This document shows positions 63,401 to 64,000 of a DNA stretch of 64,000 nucleotides, in pieces. Where the stretch lies: NCBI RefSeq assembly GCF_001613085.1, contig NZ_BDBR01000002.1:372001-436000 (forward strand), given 5' to 3'. The position numbers were made by a program, and so were the translations under genes. The stretch is from Nocardia salmonicida NBRC 13393. GTDB taxonomy: Bacteria; Actinomycetota; Actinomycetes; Mycobacteriales; Mycobacteriaceae. Position 1 is the first letter of the stretch. Every line of letters starts with the position of its first letter. A model generated the notes under the pieces. That model was not told the origin of the DNA and made no database searches. It saw nothing but the letters and a program-made list of their open reading frames with translations.

Positions 63401-64000
63401 ACGCTGGTCGTCGTACCGTCCGACATCGCCGGTGGCGTCGAACTCGCGGACCTGCTGGCCACCGAGTCCGTCACCCACGCCATCATCACCCCCGCGGTCC
63501 TCGGCACCCTCGACCCGGCCGGTCTGGACGCACTGGAATCGTTGTCTGTCGGCGGTGATGTGACCACCCCGGAACTGCTCGCGAAATGGCAGCCCGGTCG
63601 CCGCTACCTCAACGGCTACGGCCCCACCGAGACCACGATCATCTCCTCCTACGCCGAACTCACGGCCGGACAACCCATCTCGATCGGCAGCCCCGTGCAG
63701 GGCACGCACGCGATGATCCTGGACGCCCGCCTGCATCCGGTTGCGCCGGGCGTCACCGGTGAGCTCTATCTGACCGGTGCGGCGTTGGCCCGCGGCTACC
63801 GCAATCAGCCGACGACGACCTCGGCCCGCTTCGTCCCCGACCCGTGGGGTGCGCCCGGCACCCGCATGTACCGCACGGGCGATCTGGTGCGCCGCCGCGA
63901 CACCGGCGACATCGACTACCTCGGCCGCGCGGACACCCAGTTGAAGGTGCGTGGTTTCCGGATCGAACCGGGTGAGATCGATGCCGTGCTCGTCAGCCAT
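57458..64000 (+). CDS. nonribosomal peptide synthetase, 5' part (A-T-E-C-partial C-A, cut by window end)
   Basis: Open for 2181 codons and still in frame at the window end. Order: adenylation A1 (residues about 22-525; YTSGSTGRPKG, GYGPTEATI); carrier T1 with phosphopantetheine Ser564 (GGDSILS); epimerisation E (about 615-1085; NHAVIDG at 751-757, first His of HHxxxDG is Asn, and GFNYLGRL); condensation C (about 1100-1530; HHLLVDG at 1232-1238); an extra C-terminal half of a condensation domain (about 1540-1745); A2 (from about 1767; YTSGSTGLPKG). No C domain precedes A1, so this is an initiation module loading a residue then epimerised to D. ATG 57458 gives the Arg-rich N-terminus typical of nocardial NRPS; AAGGATG lies upstream. 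Confidence 0.95.
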   Translation, partial: MREARTSGREARRAPRGIRKSSTPLFSQLLTAAVDTAGDAVAVSYSPVDGERRELTYTQLDEYSSRLARDLLERGIGPGDVVALGFTRSIESVAAVWAVAKTGAAYVPVDPALPAERIAYLLEDSGTIFGLTCTAYRDKLGDCVDWLDLDAPAHHDRITAHPAHPISYLDRVRPLTDQHPAYVIYTSGSTGRPKGVVVTHTGLGALVAAARERYSVDAGDRVLHVCSPNFDVSVLELLVAFNSGATLVISPPSVFGGPELAELLRRERVTHMLITPAALESVDAHDLDALRVVVVAGDAFGPTLVDRWAVGRAFFNGYGPTEATILATGTTELAPEQPITIGSAFPGLGATVLDSRLRPVPAGVAGELYLSGPALAQSYQGRPALTAERFVASPFSGSRMYRTGDLVRRTADGDFEYLGRSDFQVKIRGFRVELGEIDAALTAHPDIEYAVTLGVKADSGATVLVSYVLPRQGISIDTEEVARFVGTSLPGHMVPTVLMILDEIPLTPNGKLDRNALPTPVFGAVGSRAPEGPVETAIAELFTQILGLEQIGAEDSFFAAGGDSILSIQLVSRARNAGISFTPQAVFEHRTVAGLARVAVLGAESAPTLAELPGGGVGEMPLTPVLAAALAGGRVFGRFTQQMVLALPAGIDRNALVDTLTAVIDHHDMLRAGLRQVDGKWELHALPPGAVDVNELLIRVDVPAGTDELDAIADTAMDSVLASLDPQAYRMIGFAWLAREDSPDGLVVAANHAVIDGVSWRILLSDLVAAWAQSGQRVVLPPVGTSFRRWAHGLTDVAASKREELDHWQQTMSVSDPLLGDRPLGPVDTASTVRTISVEVPTDITQAVLTDLPTMYRAGAEDGLLAALAMAVRTWRARRGVDAPSTRVRLEGHGREQSAVDGADLTRTVGWFTSMYPVALDLSAVDNDAAWHGGDATAAVVKAIKEQLRAVPHKGIGFGMLRHLDPESVAHLEGSLGQVGFNYLGRLSAGDVAATGHSWLPTADWGEPVAEQDSELPAAAVIDINALATGTDTGLQLRASFSYASEIIDEASVRELADCWTAALSILAEHLRDPAAGGLSPADVPLVQVTQAELDTWHRERPQLTDVLPLAPLQLGLMFLAQVSPADPYLVQLAVELAGEVDTDRLRRAAQAVLDRHAILRTAFGSSAAGTPVGFVAEGVTVPWQIVDTDRAEAEEFLAAEARIGFDLSAAPLLRFTLYRRADGMHLVLTAHHLLVDGWSMPLLMQELLLCYATDGAPTVLPRVRPYRDYLAWLADQDRSAALRNWREALSGHRPSLLTTAISAPTAPTEGHGMCTVELSPAEAEELAVCAAANDVTVNTLFQAAWGVVLAGAVGRDDVVFGAVVSGRPPQLDGVDGMVGLFANTIPVRVDIDPDQPLRNMLSQLQSAQIALLDGHHLGLAEIQRAAGTGELFDTLMAYESYPVDTEGMRRAHSSIDGLEIVDVTAANATHYPVAVGVEVGDGIRVGVQYRLDVIDSGIAEALAHRLRATLDAFVRTPEHTTAELLDTLDRLDDPIAESTYWRSVLTDLPQDLNLPTDRARPATSVVADARVCFEIPADLHRRMRDFAESRDTTVFSLVHTVFAVLLARLSGTEDIAIDTLHLLLRLPVRGNTVVDELLAEATTVARRAFTRNRPPLDHKPDEQPLVRVMLVSDESPEVDTVARDLVLSLNSAHHPAADEDPITAEFLYASALFDQSTVAVLAQRLILLLAAAIEHPHTPVGDLTLLAAEEHAALTARDADPETATGLFPDLVSRGSTHGPDRVAVRYRDRSITYGELAEQTARLARALIAHDVGPEVAVAVALPRSFEMVAAALAVARAGGAYVPMDPRNPAQRLRHLVEDSGAKLGITAAAHLEDLPDDLTWLTLDELDRAGATHPTTPITDADRLAPLRVDHPAYIIYTSGSTGLPKGVTVTHAGLAPLVDEAVRRYHLESDHRFLHICAPWFDPSVLEWLCAFATGATLVVVPSDIAGGVELADLLATESVTHAIITPAVLGTLDPAGLDALESLSVGGDVTTPELLAKWQPGRRYLNGYGPTETTIISSYAELTAGQPISIGSPVQGTHAMILDARLHPVAPGVTGELYLTGAALARGYRNQPTTTSARFVPDPWGAPGTRMYRTGDLVRRRDTGDIDYLGRADTQLKVRGFRIEPGEIDAVLVSH

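Noticed and set aside
62369..64000. 543-codon minus-strand frame inside the NRPS
   Set aside because: Antisense shadow of the C/A2 region; the plus strand has unambiguous adenylation motifs.

Overview
The window is high-GC actinobacterial DNA, most likely from Nocardia or a close relative in the Mycobacteriales. Evidence for this is the mycothiol ligase gene mshC, the pyrD / lppL-like / DUF5703 and uppP / phosphatase / DUF3090 / SCO1664-like kinase gene order known from Mycobacterium tuberculosis, an MmpL transporter, Mtb12-like and other lipoproteins, several TetR regulators, and many GTG/TTG starts with clear AGGAGG sites. I see no tRNA, rRNA, CRISPR array, insertion sequence or prophage.

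Layout. (1) 0-6 kb: small orphan gene, pyrD, DUF5703 gene, LppL-like lipoprotein, Mtb12-like lipoprotein, MmpL transporter. (2) 6-16.9 kb: CorA channel, secreted asparaginase-like protein with altered active-site residues, SDR/TetR pair with matching operator sequences, VOC protein, DUF6011 protein, Tat-exported flavoprotein, the heme importer hmuTUV behind an iron-box-like site, aldo/keto reductase. (3) 17-24.2 kb: uppP, histidine phosphatase, DUF3090, PI3/4-kinase-like protein, RibD-C reductase, small exported protein, hydrolase plus excisionase-like regulator, mshC. (4) 24.2-30 kb: metal P-type ATPase broken by a frameshift, universal stress protein, DUF445 membrane protein translationally coupled to an Abi-alpha protein. 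(5) 30-45 kb: enoyl-CoA hydratase/TetR pair, TetR, Na+/H+ antiporter fused to a UBP-type zinc finger, phosphatase, DsbA/FrnE protein, glucose-dehydrogenase-like enzyme, DUF1460 exported protein, a run of small enzymes and regulators leading into a UvrA-like ABC protein, GNAT, a truncated aminoglycoside phosphotransferase, alpha-carbonic anhydrase. (6) 45-50 kb: TetR divergent from a YhgE/Pip-type membrane protein, acyl-CoA ligase and fatty acid desaturase, then a 650-bp gene-free stretch with strong inverted repeats. (7) 50.5-57.2 kb: secreted lipase, acyl-CoA synthetase, epoxide hydrolase divergent from a CGNR regulator with helically phased operator repeats, PucR-family regulator. (8) 57.46-64 kb: the first 2181 codons of a nonribosomal peptide synthetase (A-T-E-C-partial C-A) that runs off the window.

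How the genes work together. Much of the content serves the cell envelope and redox balance: lipid-carrier recycling (uppP), mycothiol synthesis (mshC), lipid transport and acyl activation (MmpL, FadD-like proteins, desaturase), iron acquisition as heme (hmuTUV), and a peptide natural product pathway beginning at the right edge. The items I rate highest are the three AACCGGCTA repeats spaced 21 and 42 bp beside the CGNR regulator, the extra condensation-domain half in the NRPS, the asparaginase homologue with a changed second catalytic motif, and the alternative-hairpin element near 50.2 kb. All functions come from reading motifs and gene order; no database search was run.
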